A DNA stretch of 64,000 nt, taken from contig CBDDKB010000002.1 of the NCBI GenBank assembly GCA_965229935.1, forward strand, positions 1,178,001-1,242,000. The letters run 5' to 3'. Source of the DNA: SPJN01 sp965229935. Lineage in GTDB: Bacteria; Pseudomonadota; Alphaproteobacteria; SPJN01. Numbering within the stretch: the first letter of the stretch is position 1; each line of letters opens with the position of its first letter. Of the stretch, positions 36,411 through 44,465 are shown in pieces. Both the position numbers and the translations under genes were made by a program. Under the pieces are notes generated by a model. The model saw only the letters and a list, made by a program, of their open reading frames with translations. It did no database searches and was not told the DNA's origin.

Positions 36411-36590
36411 TCAGTCCTTATCGTGCCTGTCAGCCGTTGAATCAGACGCTGAATCGCTGGATTCAGCCTTGCGCCCCCTGCTTTGCGCCTTACGGCGATG
36501 CAGATTGGCACGCAACGCCTCTTCCAGACGGGCCTGACGGGCCGCCTGTTCCGGGCTTGTCGCTGATTTTTCCTGATCTGACTTGCTCAT
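36411..36590 (-). CDS. Small conserved basic protein
   Basis: A 59-aa protein starting MSKSDQEKSATSPEQAARQA and followed by RLEEALRANLHRRKAQSRGR. It is highly charged, probably one helix, with a serine/aspartate-rich tail. Small proteins of this pattern (RxxRLAxALRxNLxRRKAQ) are common in alphaproteobacteria near tRNA-Thr; I recall no function. The longer frame to 36716 reads backward through tRNA-Thr and is rejected. It is not in an obvious operon. Confidence 0.7.
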   Translation of the reverse strand: MSKSDQEKSATSPEQAARQARLEEALRANLHRRKAQSRGRKAESSDSASDSTADRHDKD

Positions 36591-36671
36591 AATGGTGACA
36601 TGCCGCGAAATCGCCCACAAAGCAAGAGCCTGTAGCCCCGCATAGGGCAGAAAATCAAAACTGAAGGGAAA

Positions 36672-36746
36672 TGGTGCCCCCGGGGTGAATTGAACACCCG
36701 ACCTCACCCTTACCAAGGGTGCGCTCTACCACTGAGCTACGAGGGC
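36672..36746 (-). tRNA. tRNA-Thr (GGT)
   Basis: A 75-base cloverleaf on the minus strand with encoded CCA. The acceptor GCCCTCG pairs with CGGGGGC (one T-G pair), the D-arm reads AGCTCAGTGGTAGAGC, the anticodon loop CTTGGTAA gives GGT, and the T-arm is GGTGTTCAATTCACC. Confidence 0.96.
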
Positions 36747-36844
36747 TAAAAGCGGGCGGACACTGCCACGCGATTCCAGCTCTTGCAAGGCACAAAAATC
36801 AAGTTTTGACCCAATGGGACATTTTGCGCCCCAAACGGCTGAAA

Positions 36845-37579
36845 TCAGGCGCTTTGTGCGTTTGCGTCGTCGTCTATTTCTTCAACCTCTACCATCAAAA
36901 TTGTGTCTTCAAGATAGGCCGCGTAGCGGATGGCCTGATCATGGGTCAATTTCGGGAACATGTCTGTAATCAAACGGTCCAGCGCCTTCACAACTGACTG
37001 CTCTGTATTCTTGGCAAGTTTGGCTGTTAGGCCAGAAAACTGCATTTGTTTGATCGGATCACGCAGATAGACATCAACACCCGCTTCCATCATTTGGATC
37101 ATAACCGCGGTCAGTTGGGATTTTTCTGCGCGGCCATAATGGCCATCCTTAATTCGGGCGATAACGTCGCGTAATTCGTCTGCTGTTCGGTCAAGAATTG
37201 GAAAGGCGATATAGGATATTTCCCTGCCAGCCTCATCCTCGCTCAACACACGTGTGTTTTCGATGTAATCAGCGCCTGCGATTGATTGTTCAAGACTTAG
37301 ACCGCCAACGACGCGTTTGACAAAGAACTGAGTGGCCTTGGTAATCATCGCGGCACCGACCTTGATCACGCGCAACAATCCGCCCTTGATTTCCAGTAAT
37401 TCCGCAGGCTGCAGAATATAATAATTCAGCGTATCGGTCAGAAGGTTCGACAACAGCGCCTGAATCATATCAGGCGCCTTTTTCGGATTATCCCCCCGCA
37501 TTTGGGCAATAAACCGATTGGACAGGTCGTGCTGTTCATCACTGGCTAAAAAAGCCATGTGTGTTTGTTCAAATGACAT
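36845..37579 (-). CDS. Conserved cytoplasmic protein of unknown function
   Basis: A 244-aa protein with no signal peptide or clear membrane helix. It is mostly helical, with hydrophobic parts around MIQALLSNLLTDTLNYYIL and GLLRVIKVGAAMITKATQFF, and an acidic C-terminus (VEVEEIDDDANAQSA). I do not recognise a family. It starts 25 bases after the CHASE2 cyclase gene on the same strand, so it may be an output or accessory protein of that signalling unit. That link is inferred from position only. Confidence 0.7.
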   Translation of the reverse strand: MSFEQTHMAFLASDEQHDLSNRFIAQMRGDNPKKAPDMIQALLSNLLTDTLNYYILQPAELLEIKGGLLRVIKVGAAMITKATQFFVKRVVGGLSLEQSIAGADYIENTRVLSEDEAGREISYIAFPILDRTADELRDVIARIKDGHYGRAEKSQLTAVMIQMMEAGVDVYLRDPIKQMQFSGLTAKLAKNTEQSVVKALDRLITDMFPKLTHDQAIRYAAYLEDTILMVEVEEIDDDANAQSA

Positions 37580-37604
37580 TGGGCGCTTCCAGCTTGTATT
37601 TATT

Positions 37605-39515
37605 TTAGATATTCATTGGACCTAGCACTTTCCAGACTTTCACGGGCTTGGCAATACCCTTTGCCTGAATAGGCTTCAGCGCCTCAAGCGCGAAATGGTC
37701 TTTAACTGCTTCATACATGTAGGATTCAATGACAACACTATTGTGAGGTGCGTTACTTTCTAGGCGGGACGCCAAATTCACCGACCGGCCAATAATCGTA
37801 TAGGCAGCATGACGATCGCCGCCGAAATAGCCGACATTGGCATGACCCGCATTAATTCCAACCCGTAATTGCAGGGCAGCACCTGCCTTAAGCCGGATCG
37901 GTGCCGCAATTTCATTGAACGCCTCCAGCAGCTCAAGCCCCGCCCTAACAGCCTTAATCTCTTTATCTTCGACCTCATCGGGCGCCCCCCAATAGGCGAT
38001 GATCCCATCTCCCATCAATTTGTCGACCGTGCCTTCATGGCGAAACAAAACGTCCAAGGCCATATCATAGAAATCTGCCAAAAATGCAGATAATTCCTGC
38101 GCATCATTATTGTCAGAGAATTTTGTGAACTCTGCAATGTCCACAAACATAATCGCCAAATAGCGCTTGCGTGATTTCAGGTTCAACCTGCCTGTGCCTG
38201 ACTTTTCAAGTTCCTTGATCAATGATGGCGCCACAAAGCGGCGCAACACAGTCACCATCCGACGTTCTGCCATGTAGGACCGCACAAAGTTAACAAGCGC
38301 GAATAAAAGCCCAGAGACAATGGTGGCCGCTACCGCCCCGAATGTCGGCAGGAAATAGCTTTGCGAACCAAACATGTAATCCGAAAACACCACCAAGCCG
38401 CCCGCAAGCCCAACCAATGCCGGGCCTGCCACAAAGGGCCTGAACAAAACGAACAACAACGCCACAATAAACGGCACGCCCAACAACACAGCATTTGACA
38501 GTAAGTGAGGTGCAGGAATGATAAAGCCGCCGGTGACAATCGTATTGACGGCATTAACAGTCAGCAAGACACCGGGCACTGATCCTTCAATCGGCGTTGC
38601 GATAAAATCGCCTGAGCCTGCGTAAGATGCCCCAATCAGAACGATGCAATCTTCAAATGCTTCTTCCAGATCCTCAGGAAATAAGCTGAGCGACTTGTTC
38701 AGAGTGCTGTAGCTTTGCACAAAGAAAGCATTGCGCCAGTCCGCTACATAGCGGATTAACATATGCCCGTCTTCATCCAACGGAACACGGATCGGCTCTT
38801 CCAAGGTTTTTGGGCCGATCACCAAATACGGCGCATCGAATTCAAAATCATCACGTGGCAGGTCATAATAGACCATAATTGTCGCCAGGGTCAGTGACGG
38901 ATAAATCTGGTCCCCCACCCGCACAATCAAAGGCACGTCACGATGGATAGAATCAACACCAACGGATACTGCCGCATGGGCCAATTGATTCACATAGCGA
39001 TCAAGAATTGGAACAGGTTGCAGGCCGACATCCATATCCAACGCAGGCCATGAACTCGTATCCTCGGGCCCGATACGATGCTGCTGAAAGCTTGCTCGCG
39101 GTGTTTTTGCTTGCCCCAAAACCGGCCGTGCGCCAAAGGCGATTACGCTAGCCGGGCTTTCGAATGCTTTTGCCAGCGCTTGGTCATCTTCGGTCTCGCG
39201 GCGAAAAACGACATCCCATGTAACGGATTTTGCCCCGACATCTGTCAGGCCTTTTAGCAATTGAACGTGCCGTGTTCGCTTAACCGGAAACTCGCCCCCA
39301 TGATCATCGATGGTACGATCATCAAGGGCGACCAAGCGAATATTGGGCGCGATCTCAACATTTGAGTAGCGGTCAGCCAGCGTATCAAAATGAAGATTGT
39401 TGACCATACGGATCATGTCCGTACGCTGTGCGAGAACGCCCAAACCAAACGACACAAGCAATGCCGTTGCAAGACTTATCAGTATGCGTAGCTGCTGCCC
39501 GGACGCTACCTTCAT
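37605..39515 (-). CDS. Adenylate cyclase with CHASE2 sensor domain
   Basis: A 636-aa membrane signalling protein. An N-terminal helix (ILISLATALLVSFGLGVLA) leads into a periplasmic CHASE2 domain (IRLVALDDRTIDDHGGEF ... SVTWDVVFRRE), then three helices near residues 330-415, and a class III nucleotide cyclase catalytic domain. The metal-binding aspartates are in IMFVDIAEFTKFS and DKLMGDGIIAYWG; the lysine there and the threonine in AYTIIGRSVNLASRLE favour ATP over GTP. The usual GD before xVN is GR here, a variant I have seen in related proteins. It would make cAMP in response to an unknown periplasmic signal, and sits between a lipoprotein gene and an unknown gene on one strand. Confidence 0.93.
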   Translation of the reverse strand: MKVASGQQLRILISLATALLVSFGLGVLAQRTDMIRMVNNLHFDTLADRYSNVEIAPNIRLVALDDRTIDDHGGEFPVKRTRHVQLLKGLTDVGAKSVTWDVVFRRETEDDQALAKAFESPASVIAFGARPVLGQAKTPRASFQQHRIGPEDTSSWPALDMDVGLQPVPILDRYVNQLAHAAVSVGVDSIHRDVPLIVRVGDQIYPSLTLATIMVYYDLPRDDFEFDAPYLVIGPKTLEEPIRVPLDEDGHMLIRYVADWRNAFFVQSYSTLNKSLSLFPEDLEEAFEDCIVLIGASYAGSGDFIATPIEGSVPGVLLTVNAVNTIVTGGFIIPAPHLLSNAVLLGVPFIVALLFVLFRPFVAGPALVGLAGGLVVFSDYMFGSQSYFLPTFGAVAATIVSGLLFALVNFVRSYMAERRMVTVLRRFVAPSLIKELEKSGTGRLNLKSRKRYLAIMFVDIAEFTKFSDNNDAQELSAFLADFYDMALDVLFRHEGTVDKLMGDGIIAYWGAPDEVEDKEIKAVRAGLELLEAFNEIAAPIRLKAGAALQLRVGINAGHANVGYFGGDRHAAYTIIGRSVNLASRLESNAPHNSVVIESYMYEAVKDHFALEALKPIQAKGIAKPVKVWKVLGPMNI

Positions 39516-39546
39516 AGACGATCCGCCACCCCTGCGTTATCGCGAG

Positions 39547-40485
39547 CTAGTTAATGATCGCGGCAAGGTCAGCAGGAATATCGGCAACGATCCGATCTGC
39601 AATTGTAATCGCCACATTCCGCAGTGACATATTCAAAAGCATTTCTGCATCTGCACTGGCCGGGGCTTCGACCGTTTCGTTCAACGGTTCACGCTGAACT
39701 GTGAGGAAACGACCACCAAAGACACGGCGCAATTTGTACACTGTTTCAAGGCTGCCTTTCGCAACCCCTTCAATGGACCGATCAATTTTGAATGTCTTAA
39801 GGTCACCGTCGCAATAATAGGACACGCCTTCAGCGGCAAGCTCGTGCAATTTTTCGCGGCTCGCCTGCTCTGTCAGGCCTTCACTATACTGGGCACGATT
39901 TTGCAAAGCCTCAACGACAAGGTCGGTCAACACCTGACCCCAGTCCTGATCAATACCGGCCAGTTCCGGCACGTCTGCCAAAAAGTCTGTCTTGGCTTCA
40001 TACTTGCCAACAACCCATTGCGGTGCAGTTGCTTGATCACCAGTCGATTTATCGACCGGCTCTTCATATTCTTCCTGCATGGCATAATCTTGTTGGGCCG
40101 ACCATTCAGCCTCGGCCTCCATTTCAGCTGCGGCGCGCTCCGCATCTGCTTCGTCCTTCATACGTGCCTGCATTTCAGCTTCAAGGCGCGCCTCTTCGGC
40201 AGCCTCGGCAGCGGCATCCATTTCAGACCGGTCAGGCGCGGCAGCTTCCTCCATCACCATACCGTCAGGCTCACCCATATCGCCGCCATCTTGATCAGCG
40301 GTTACTGTTGCACTGTCAACATCCTGAGGCGGGGCACGACGCTCAGAGGTTTGAGCGGCAGGCTCTTCCTGTGCAGCGGGTGCTGATGATTGTTGTGGGG
40401 GTGGAGCTGCGCATGCAGCCAAAACTGCAGCAGCGGCAGCCAAAACAAAGTATCTGAGATTGGTGACAATAGATGACCGTATCAT
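39547..40485 (-). CDS. Lipoprotein with acidic coiled-coil region, unknown function
   Basis: A 312-aa protein with a lipoprotein signal: hydrophobic residues 12-22, then LAAC with cysteine 25. Residues ~30-150 are low-complexity, with a proline/glutamine/alanine linker and a long E/A/R-rich helix (EEARLEAEMQARMKDE); a folded C-terminal domain of ~150 residues follows (VSYYCDGDLKTFKI ...). The layout suggests a membrane-tethered scaffold reaching into the periplasm. No family is recognised. It starts the lipoprotein-cyclase-unknown run; the cyclase begins 31 bases later and its CHASE2 domain is in the same compartment, so interaction is conceivable. Confidence 0.75.
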   Translation of the reverse strand: MIRSSIVTNLRYFVLAAAAAVLAACAAPPPQQSSAPAAQEEPAAQTSERRAPPQDVDSATVTADQDGGDMGEPDGMVMEEAAAPDRSEMDAAAEAAEEARLEAEMQARMKDEADAERAAAEMEAEAEWSAQQDYAMQEEYEEPVDKSTGDQATAPQWVVGKYEAKTDFLADVPELAGIDQDWGQVLTDLVVEALQNRAQYSEGLTEQASREKLHELAAEGVSYYCDGDLKTFKIDRSIEGVAKGSLETVYKLRRVFGGRFLTVQREPLNETVEAPASADAEMLLNMSLRNVAITIADRIVADIPADLAAIIN

Positions 40486-40516
40486 AGCGCGTTCCCCATA
40501 AACTTCATATGATCTG

Positions 40517-40539
40517 TTTTACGACAATCCCTCGTAAAA
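40517..40539. promoter_or_regulatory. Perfect dyad upstream of the lipoprotein and thioesterase genes
   Basis: TTTTACGA (40517-40524) and TCGTAAAA (40532-40539) form a perfect 8-base inverted repeat around CAATCCC. It lies in the 220-base gap between the divergent lipoprotein and thioesterase genes. No T-run continues usefully on either strand, so an operator is more likely than a terminator. The binding protein is unknown. The rest of the gap shows nothing else I can name. Confidence 0.35.
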
Positions 40540-40705
40540 AACTACTGACATTCATCACAGATTTCACATAATTCCGGCACAGAAAATTTTTCTACCTTAA
40601 CCAATTAGACACGAGACTGGCGAATTAAACGTAAACTTTTCAACACGTTACAGAAGTCGCCTTTGGCTTGGATATTTAATTTCCCTGTTTGGAGAGCCCT
40701 GCTAA

Positions 40706-41182
40706 ATGACAAAATCCCAACGTACTGAGCTTAGTGCACAGCAAAAAACCTTCTTTGATTCCCTAAAATCCGGGAATTGGGACCGACCGAACGGAATCAA
40801 GGCAAGCGATATTCGCCCCCATGAATGGTTAAAGACAGTCTCATATGGTCATGTACACTACGAGTGGCCCAATGATGGCACGCACGACATTATGCCCGGC
40901 AGATTGTTTGGTGGATGGGTGGCCTGCCTCTCTGACCACATAGTCTCGATGACCATGGCCAGCGCCCTTGAAGATGATGAATGGTTCACAACCACGGAGC
41001 TAACGACACGGTTGTTCCGTCCTGTCTCCCACGGGCTGATCACCATTGAAGGCAATCTGATCAGCCGTGGGCGCACGTCAGGATTTGTTGAGGCGGATTG
41101 GCGGGATGATAAAGACCGACTGTTGGTACGCGTTAGCGCGGTAAAGGCCATCCGCAGCGCAGATGACCTTCAAGTTAAATAG
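40706..41182 (+). CDS. PaaI-type hotdog thioesterase
   Basis: The 158-aa product has the hotdog-fold pattern: a central MPGRLFGGWVACLSDHIVS corresponding to the HGG-x-x-x-x-x-D helix region of PaaI/YbgC-like acyl-CoA thioesterases, and strands TTTELTTRLFRPVSHGLITI and LISRGRTSGFVEADWRD. Such proteins hydrolyse acyl-CoAs, often arylacetyl-CoA. The histidine of the classic HGG is replaced by leucine-phenylalanine (RLFGG), so the substrate or even catalysis may differ. GGAGAG stands ahead of the ATG. It converges with chrR, 3 bases apart. Confidence 0.7.
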   Translation: MTKSQRTELSAQQKTFFDSLKSGNWDRPNGIKASDIRPHEWLKTVSYGHVHYEWPNDGTHDIMPGRLFGGWVACLSDHIVSMTMASALEDDEWFTTTELTTRLFRPVSHGLITIEGNLISRGRTSGFVEADWRDDKDRLLVRVSAVKAIRSADDLQVK

Positions 41183-41185
41183 CCT

Positions 41186-41887
41186 TTAAACCGGAAAGAA
41201 GGGTCGCAGCACACGATAGAGCGGATTGGAAAATGCGAGCGGCCCTTCGGTAACGCCAATGCATATACAATCCTGCTCAATACCTGCGATGGGCTGGTGT
41301 CGGATTTCTGGCCCATGTTCAACAAAATCACCGGGACCATACCAACTGATTTCATCTTCATAGCACCCTTTGATCAGTGCAGTCACTTCAAGCCCGTGAT
41401 GAGAATGATGGGGCACAGCCTTACCAGCCGCAATCCGCATCAAACGGGCATATGTACCGTCACCATCTTTCACCAGAGGAATTGTGCCTATACCCGGCGC
41501 CCGATTTACAAAGGGCAGCCCAGACGCTGTGCGGGCATCAATATTGGCCGCACGAAAATGCGCAGCCAAATGTGCCGGCATGTCAGTTGCCTCCACATCG
41601 ATGTTGGTGATGGCCGGCTCTTGCGCGGGCAAATTGTCGAGCAATGAAGACAAGTCCTGGCTTGTCAAATTCTGTTCTGCGGTATCAGCCAACAAACCGC
41701 CGGCCAATTCCTGCATCAAACGAAAATCGCTTTGACATTGCGGACATGTATCCAAATGAACATCGACCGCCAAACTAAAGCCAAGAGCCAGATTGCCCAA
41801 TGCATGGTCCATCAGCATGGCTTCGCTGGGGTGATGTTGCGGTGTGTAACCCGTCATGGGTGATATGTCTGTAGCTTGTTCCATCAT
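41186..41887 (-). CDS. chrR: ChrR-type zinc anti-sigma factor
   Basis: The 233-aa partner of the ECF sigma factor encoded just upstream. The N-terminal zinc anti-sigma domain has HxxxCxxC at H44-C48-C51 (HLDTCPQC), and the C-terminal half is a cupin (VPHHSHHGLEVTALIKGCYE, FVEHGPEIRHQ), the two-domain layout of ChrR. In Rhodobacter, ChrR holds RpoE inactive until singlet oxygen or related stress releases it. The frame opens at 41911 inside the sigma gene; the ATG at 41887, one base after the sigma stop, is more likely. Gene order and spacing imply cotranslation with the sigma factor. Confidence 0.9.
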   Translation of the reverse strand: MMEQATDISPMTGYTPQHHPSEAMLMDHALGNLALGFSLAVDVHLDTCPQCQSDFRLMQELAGGLLADTAEQNLTSQDLSSLLDNLPAQEPAITNIDVEATDMPAHLAAHFRAANIDARTASGLPFVNRAPGIGTIPLVKDGDGTYARLMRIAAGKAVPHHSHHGLEVTALIKGCYEDEISWYGPGDFVEHGPEIRHQPIAGIEQDCICIGVTEGPLAFSNPLYRVLRPFFPV

Positions 41888-41888
41888 A

Positions 41889-42494
41889 TTAGTCTTGTAA
41901 TGCCAGTTCACTCAGATTGCCTTTCATTCGTGAAAACGCCAACCGAATACGCGACTTTACCGTGCCCACAGGCAGGCCAAGTGTTTCGGCGATTTCACGG
42001 TGGGAAAGCCCCTCAAAATAAGATAGTCGAATGACCTCAAGTTGCTGCTGTGGCAGTTCTTTCAAGCTGTCAGCAACGATTGCTTTGACACCGCGACGCT
42101 GGGCATGATCATCCGGTTGTTCAGGTTTGTCATGGTGCGCGTCAACTTCGTGAGCGAAATTATCTGCCGTCCGTTGGCGCACATTCCGTTGCCTGATCAG
42201 ATCAATGCGGCGGTTCCTCGCAATCGCGAATATCCACGCCTGAGAGGATGCCCGCCCGGGGTCGAACTGTTTTGCCTTTTGCCAAACTTTAATCATTGTG
42301 TCCTGCGCGATTTCTTCTGCATCATCTGGAGCAGCCCCCTGCCCGATCAGCCATGCTCGCACGCGGGGGGCAAACTGTTCAAACAAACGAGCAAAAGCGG
42401 TTTTGTCCTGTTTTTCAGCTATCAACAACAGATCACTTGCCCATTCGTCAGCGGTCATATTGTTGCTTTCATTCCTGTTTGTTGCCTTGTTCAT
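41889..42494 (-). CDS. rpoE: ECF RNA polymerase sigma factor, RpoE-ChrR type
   Basis: A 201-aa extracytoplasmic-function sigma factor. Region 2 has EEIAQDTMIKVWQKAKQFDP, followed by SSQAWIFAIARNRRIDLIRQ; region 4 has LPQQQLEVIRLSYFEGLSHR and LGLPVGTVKSRIRLAFSRMK, which reads the -35 element. With the ChrR gene directly downstream it belongs to the photo-oxidative stress group. Start codon choice is open: ATG 42494 overlaps the preceding gene by 26 bases; ATG 42458 (MTADEW) would not. It is the third gene of the cfa-to-chrR run and so is probably autoregulated from the promoter at 44370-44397. Confidence 0.92.
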   Translation of the reverse strand: MNKATNRNESNNMTADEWASDLLLIAEKQDKTAFARLFEQFAPRVRAWLIGQGAAPDDAEEIAQDTMIKVWQKAKQFDPGRASSQAWIFAIARNRRIDLIRQRNVRQRTADNFAHEVDAHHDKPEQPDDHAQRRGVKAIVADSLKELPQQQLEVIRLSYFEGLSHREIAETLGLPVGTVKSRIRLAFSRMKGNLSELALQD

Positions 42495-43314
42495 TAAGTC
42501 CGAACCGCCCCGCTTGTTTGCTGTCTACACTGCTTTTCGCCGTAACAATTTTCGGGGGCTCAAACTCAATATCAACTTTCATAGTACGGCCCTGATCATC
42601 AGTTAGATCAGAAATACCAGTGTAACCAAGCAAAGCACCCGTGAGGCGATTGTAGCGCACTTGTGTTTCCGGCACCACCAGCCGCGCAAACATATTAGTG
42701 GGCCTCATGCTAATCACGAGCACATCAGATTTGTCTGAGGCACGAGAGCGGGCTTCGAACTCTATCGTTCGACAAGCTTTCGGAATCAACAAGTCGAACC
42801 GCAATTTCTTACCTGTTTCCAGCGCGGCTAGTTGGCTCTGCAGATGCTGATTAAAGCCGGCATCAACTACGTAGTCAGCTTTAACAGCAAAGGCATCTCC
42901 ACAGCCCTGTTCCTCACCTTCTGCGCGGTGAAACAGCATGCCTTTTTCACCAGCATCATCAATCGCGACAAAGCCTTCCTGATATCCGGTCTTAAGGTTG
43001 CGACGATGAAAAAAAGGGGCCGTAGCACCGTTTTGAAAGGTCAGTTCTTTCGTAGCCCAAACACTGCCATCCGGTGCCATATACGTCACCTTTGCCTCAA
43101 CAGGTTTGCCATCACGTTCTTTATAAACGTGCCTTTCAGTGTACAAGGTTTCGCCACTAGCCTGATCAACAGCGCGACTATCAAAGATGACAGTGCGACC
43201 GTAATCATGATCGTTTGCGACCGCTGTGCCGATCGTCAGTAATAACATCCCGGCAGCGCTACCCAACAAAGAAAAGCCAAGCCTTAAATGCTTATGCTTC
43301 ACAAAAGGTGTCAT
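42469..43314 (-). CDS. Secreted protein of the ECF-sigma operon, unknown function
   Basis: A 281-aa exported protein. Signal peptide residues ~1-31 (LGFSLLGSAAGMLLLTIGTAVA). The mature part is beta-rich, with RTVIFDSRAVDQASGETLYT, LLIPKACRTIEFEARSRASD and YNRLTGALLGYTGISDLTD, and has two cysteines. It resembles a lipid-binding or outer-membrane-biogenesis-like periplasmic protein only in a general way; I name no family. The ATG at 43314 overlaps the Cfa-like stop as ATGA, so the two are coupled; the longer frame to 43407 is rejected. Its position between the Cfa-like enzyme and the sigma factor suggests a role in membrane lipid protection. Confidence 0.75.
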   Translation of the reverse strand: MTPFVKHKHLRLGFSLLGSAAGMLLLTIGTAVANDHDYGRTVIFDSRAVDQASGETLYTERHVYKERDGKPVEAKVTYMAPDGSVWATKELTFQNGATAPFFHRRNLKTGYQEGFVAIDDAGEKGMLFHRAEGEEQGCGDAFAVKADYVVDAGFNQHLQSQLAALETGKKLRFDLLIPKACRTIEFEARSRASDKSDVLVISMRPTNMFARLVVPETQVRYNRLTGALLGYTGISDLTDDQGRTMKVDIEFEPPKIVTAKSSVDSKQAGRFGLNEQGNKQE

Positions 43315-44336
43315 GACTGCGGCCTCAATAAGAAGTGGCCGACGCCCCATTCTGATCCATCTGCGTAGCCGAACAATTCCGCACTTGCCATCAGAAACAT
43401 GCGCCACTTTTGAATACGGCGATGCGCGTCTTTTTTGCTTTCTCCGTACTGGTTCATGAATAGTTCGGTCACGACCGCCTTGCGATTATCAAGCAAGGCG
43501 CACCAATCTTCCAAAGTACGTTCATAGTGCGTGCCGTTAATCCACCATTTCCGCTCTACCATCATTGAGGGAGCCGCCTGCTCGAAAATATCAAAGCTGG
43601 GCATAATACCGCCAGTGAAGAAATTTTCGGCCATCCAATCTGTTTCCCCACCCGTTTCAAACAGATAGGGCAAGTTACGGTGGCAAAAGATGTGGATGAA
43701 CGCGCGGCCGTCATCATGCAACCAACGCCGAACATTATCTGTCAGGGCTGTGTAATTTCGCATATGCTCAAACATCTCGACTGAGACGATGCGGTCAAAG
43801 CGCTTGTCCATAGACAAGGTACCGACATTAGCAGTGATGACTGTCACATTATTCAACCCACGCAATTTTGCGCGTTGCATAATAAAGTTGCGTTGGGAGT
43901 TGGAATTAGAAACCGCTGTAATCGTTGCCTCAGGATAGGTTTCCGCCATGAATAGCGTTAACGACCCCCAACCGCAGCCCAGCTCCAGAATATCCTGGCC
44001 GTTTGCCAAACCGGCCCGTTCGCATGTTAGGGCCAGCATCGTGTCTTCAGCGACGGTCAGGTCCTCGGCACCATTTTCATAATAGCATGAAGAGTATTTC
44101 AGGCGCGGGCCCAAAATCTGCCTGAAAAACTCGTCAGGCACCTCATAATGCTGGCTATTTGCCTCAACAATATCTTCAGCAATCGGTCCATCCGAAATAA
44201 ATTTAAAGAACTCGTTGCGACCATCACGGTCCAGTTCCTGATTAAGCCGCTGGCCTATCAAATGGCGCATACCTGCACGCGTCACAAAATCAGGAATAAC
44301 GCCCCGTTCACACAGATCTATCAATTTGCTTTTCAT
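43311..44336 (-). CDS. Cyclopropane-fatty-acid synthase-like SAM methyltransferase
   Basis: A 341-aa class I methyltransferase of the CmaS/Cfa group that works on unsaturated fatty acyl chains of phospholipids. The SAM site reads ILELGCGWGSLTLFMAETYP, followed by AVSNSNSQRNFIMQRA, and YYENGAEDLTVAEDTMLALT is the block just before it. WMAENFFTGGIMPSF and YERTLEDWCALLDN also match. The start is the ATG at 44336; the frame begins at TTG 44345. In Rhodobacter a methyltransferase of this kind acts in making methylated furan fatty acids under RpoE-ChrR control; the same role is plausible here because the neighbouring genes match. It is the first gene of the minus-strand arm. Confidence 0.88.
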   Translation of the reverse strand: MKSKLIDLCERGVIPDFVTRAGMRHLIGQRLNQELDRDGRNEFFKFISDGPIAEDIVEANSQHYEVPDEFFRQILGPRLKYSSCYYENGAEDLTVAEDTMLALTCERAGLANGQDILELGCGWGSLTLFMAETYPEATITAVSNSNSQRNFIMQRAKLRGLNNVTVITANVGTLSMDKRFDRIVSVEMFEHMRNYTALTDNVRRWLHDDGRAFIHIFCHRNLPYLFETGGETDWMAENFFTGGIMPSFDIFEQAAPSMMVERKWWINGTHYERTLEDWCALLDNRKAVVTELFMNQYGESKKDAHRRIQKWRMFLMASAELFGYADGSEWGVGHFLLRPQS

Positions 44337-44369
44337 GATTTCCAACCTTCCATTGGCAAGTTCGGTTAA

Positions 44370-44397
44370 GTTACGGAGCGCATGGAATTTTGGATCA
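44370..44397 (-). promoter_or_regulatory. ECF-type promoter for the cfa-like/rpoE/chrR operon
   Basis: On the minus strand TGATCC (44397-44392) is followed after 16 bases by CGTAAC (44375-44370). TGATCC is the -35 element I recall for the Rhodobacter RpoE-ChrR regulon. The ATG of the Cfa-like gene is at 44336, 34 bases downstream. An equivalent element faces the other way 14 bases off, which makes chance unlikely. Confidence 0.65.
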
Positions 44398-44411
44398 CTC
44401 CTGTTTTTTCA

Positions 44412-44440
44412 TGATCCAAAGCACCACTTGGCTGCGTATC
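44412..44440 (+). promoter_or_regulatory. ECF-type promoter for the FAD oxidoreductase/DUF1365/DUF1295 operon
   Basis: TGATCC (44412-44417) is followed after 17 bases by CGTATC (44435-44440), matching the divergent element in both hexamers and the shared AAA after TGATCC. The ATG of the flavin oxidoreductase lies 26 bases past the -10. The two promoters together would put both arms under the sigma factor encoded here. Confidence 0.65.
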
Positions 44441-44465
44441 ACCCCCAAATGCGACGGAGGACCAG

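Noticed and set aside
36591..36716. N-terminal extension of the small basic protein
   Set aside because: It would read through the 3' half of tRNA-Thr in the same strand; the internal ATG at 36590 gives the conserved small protein.
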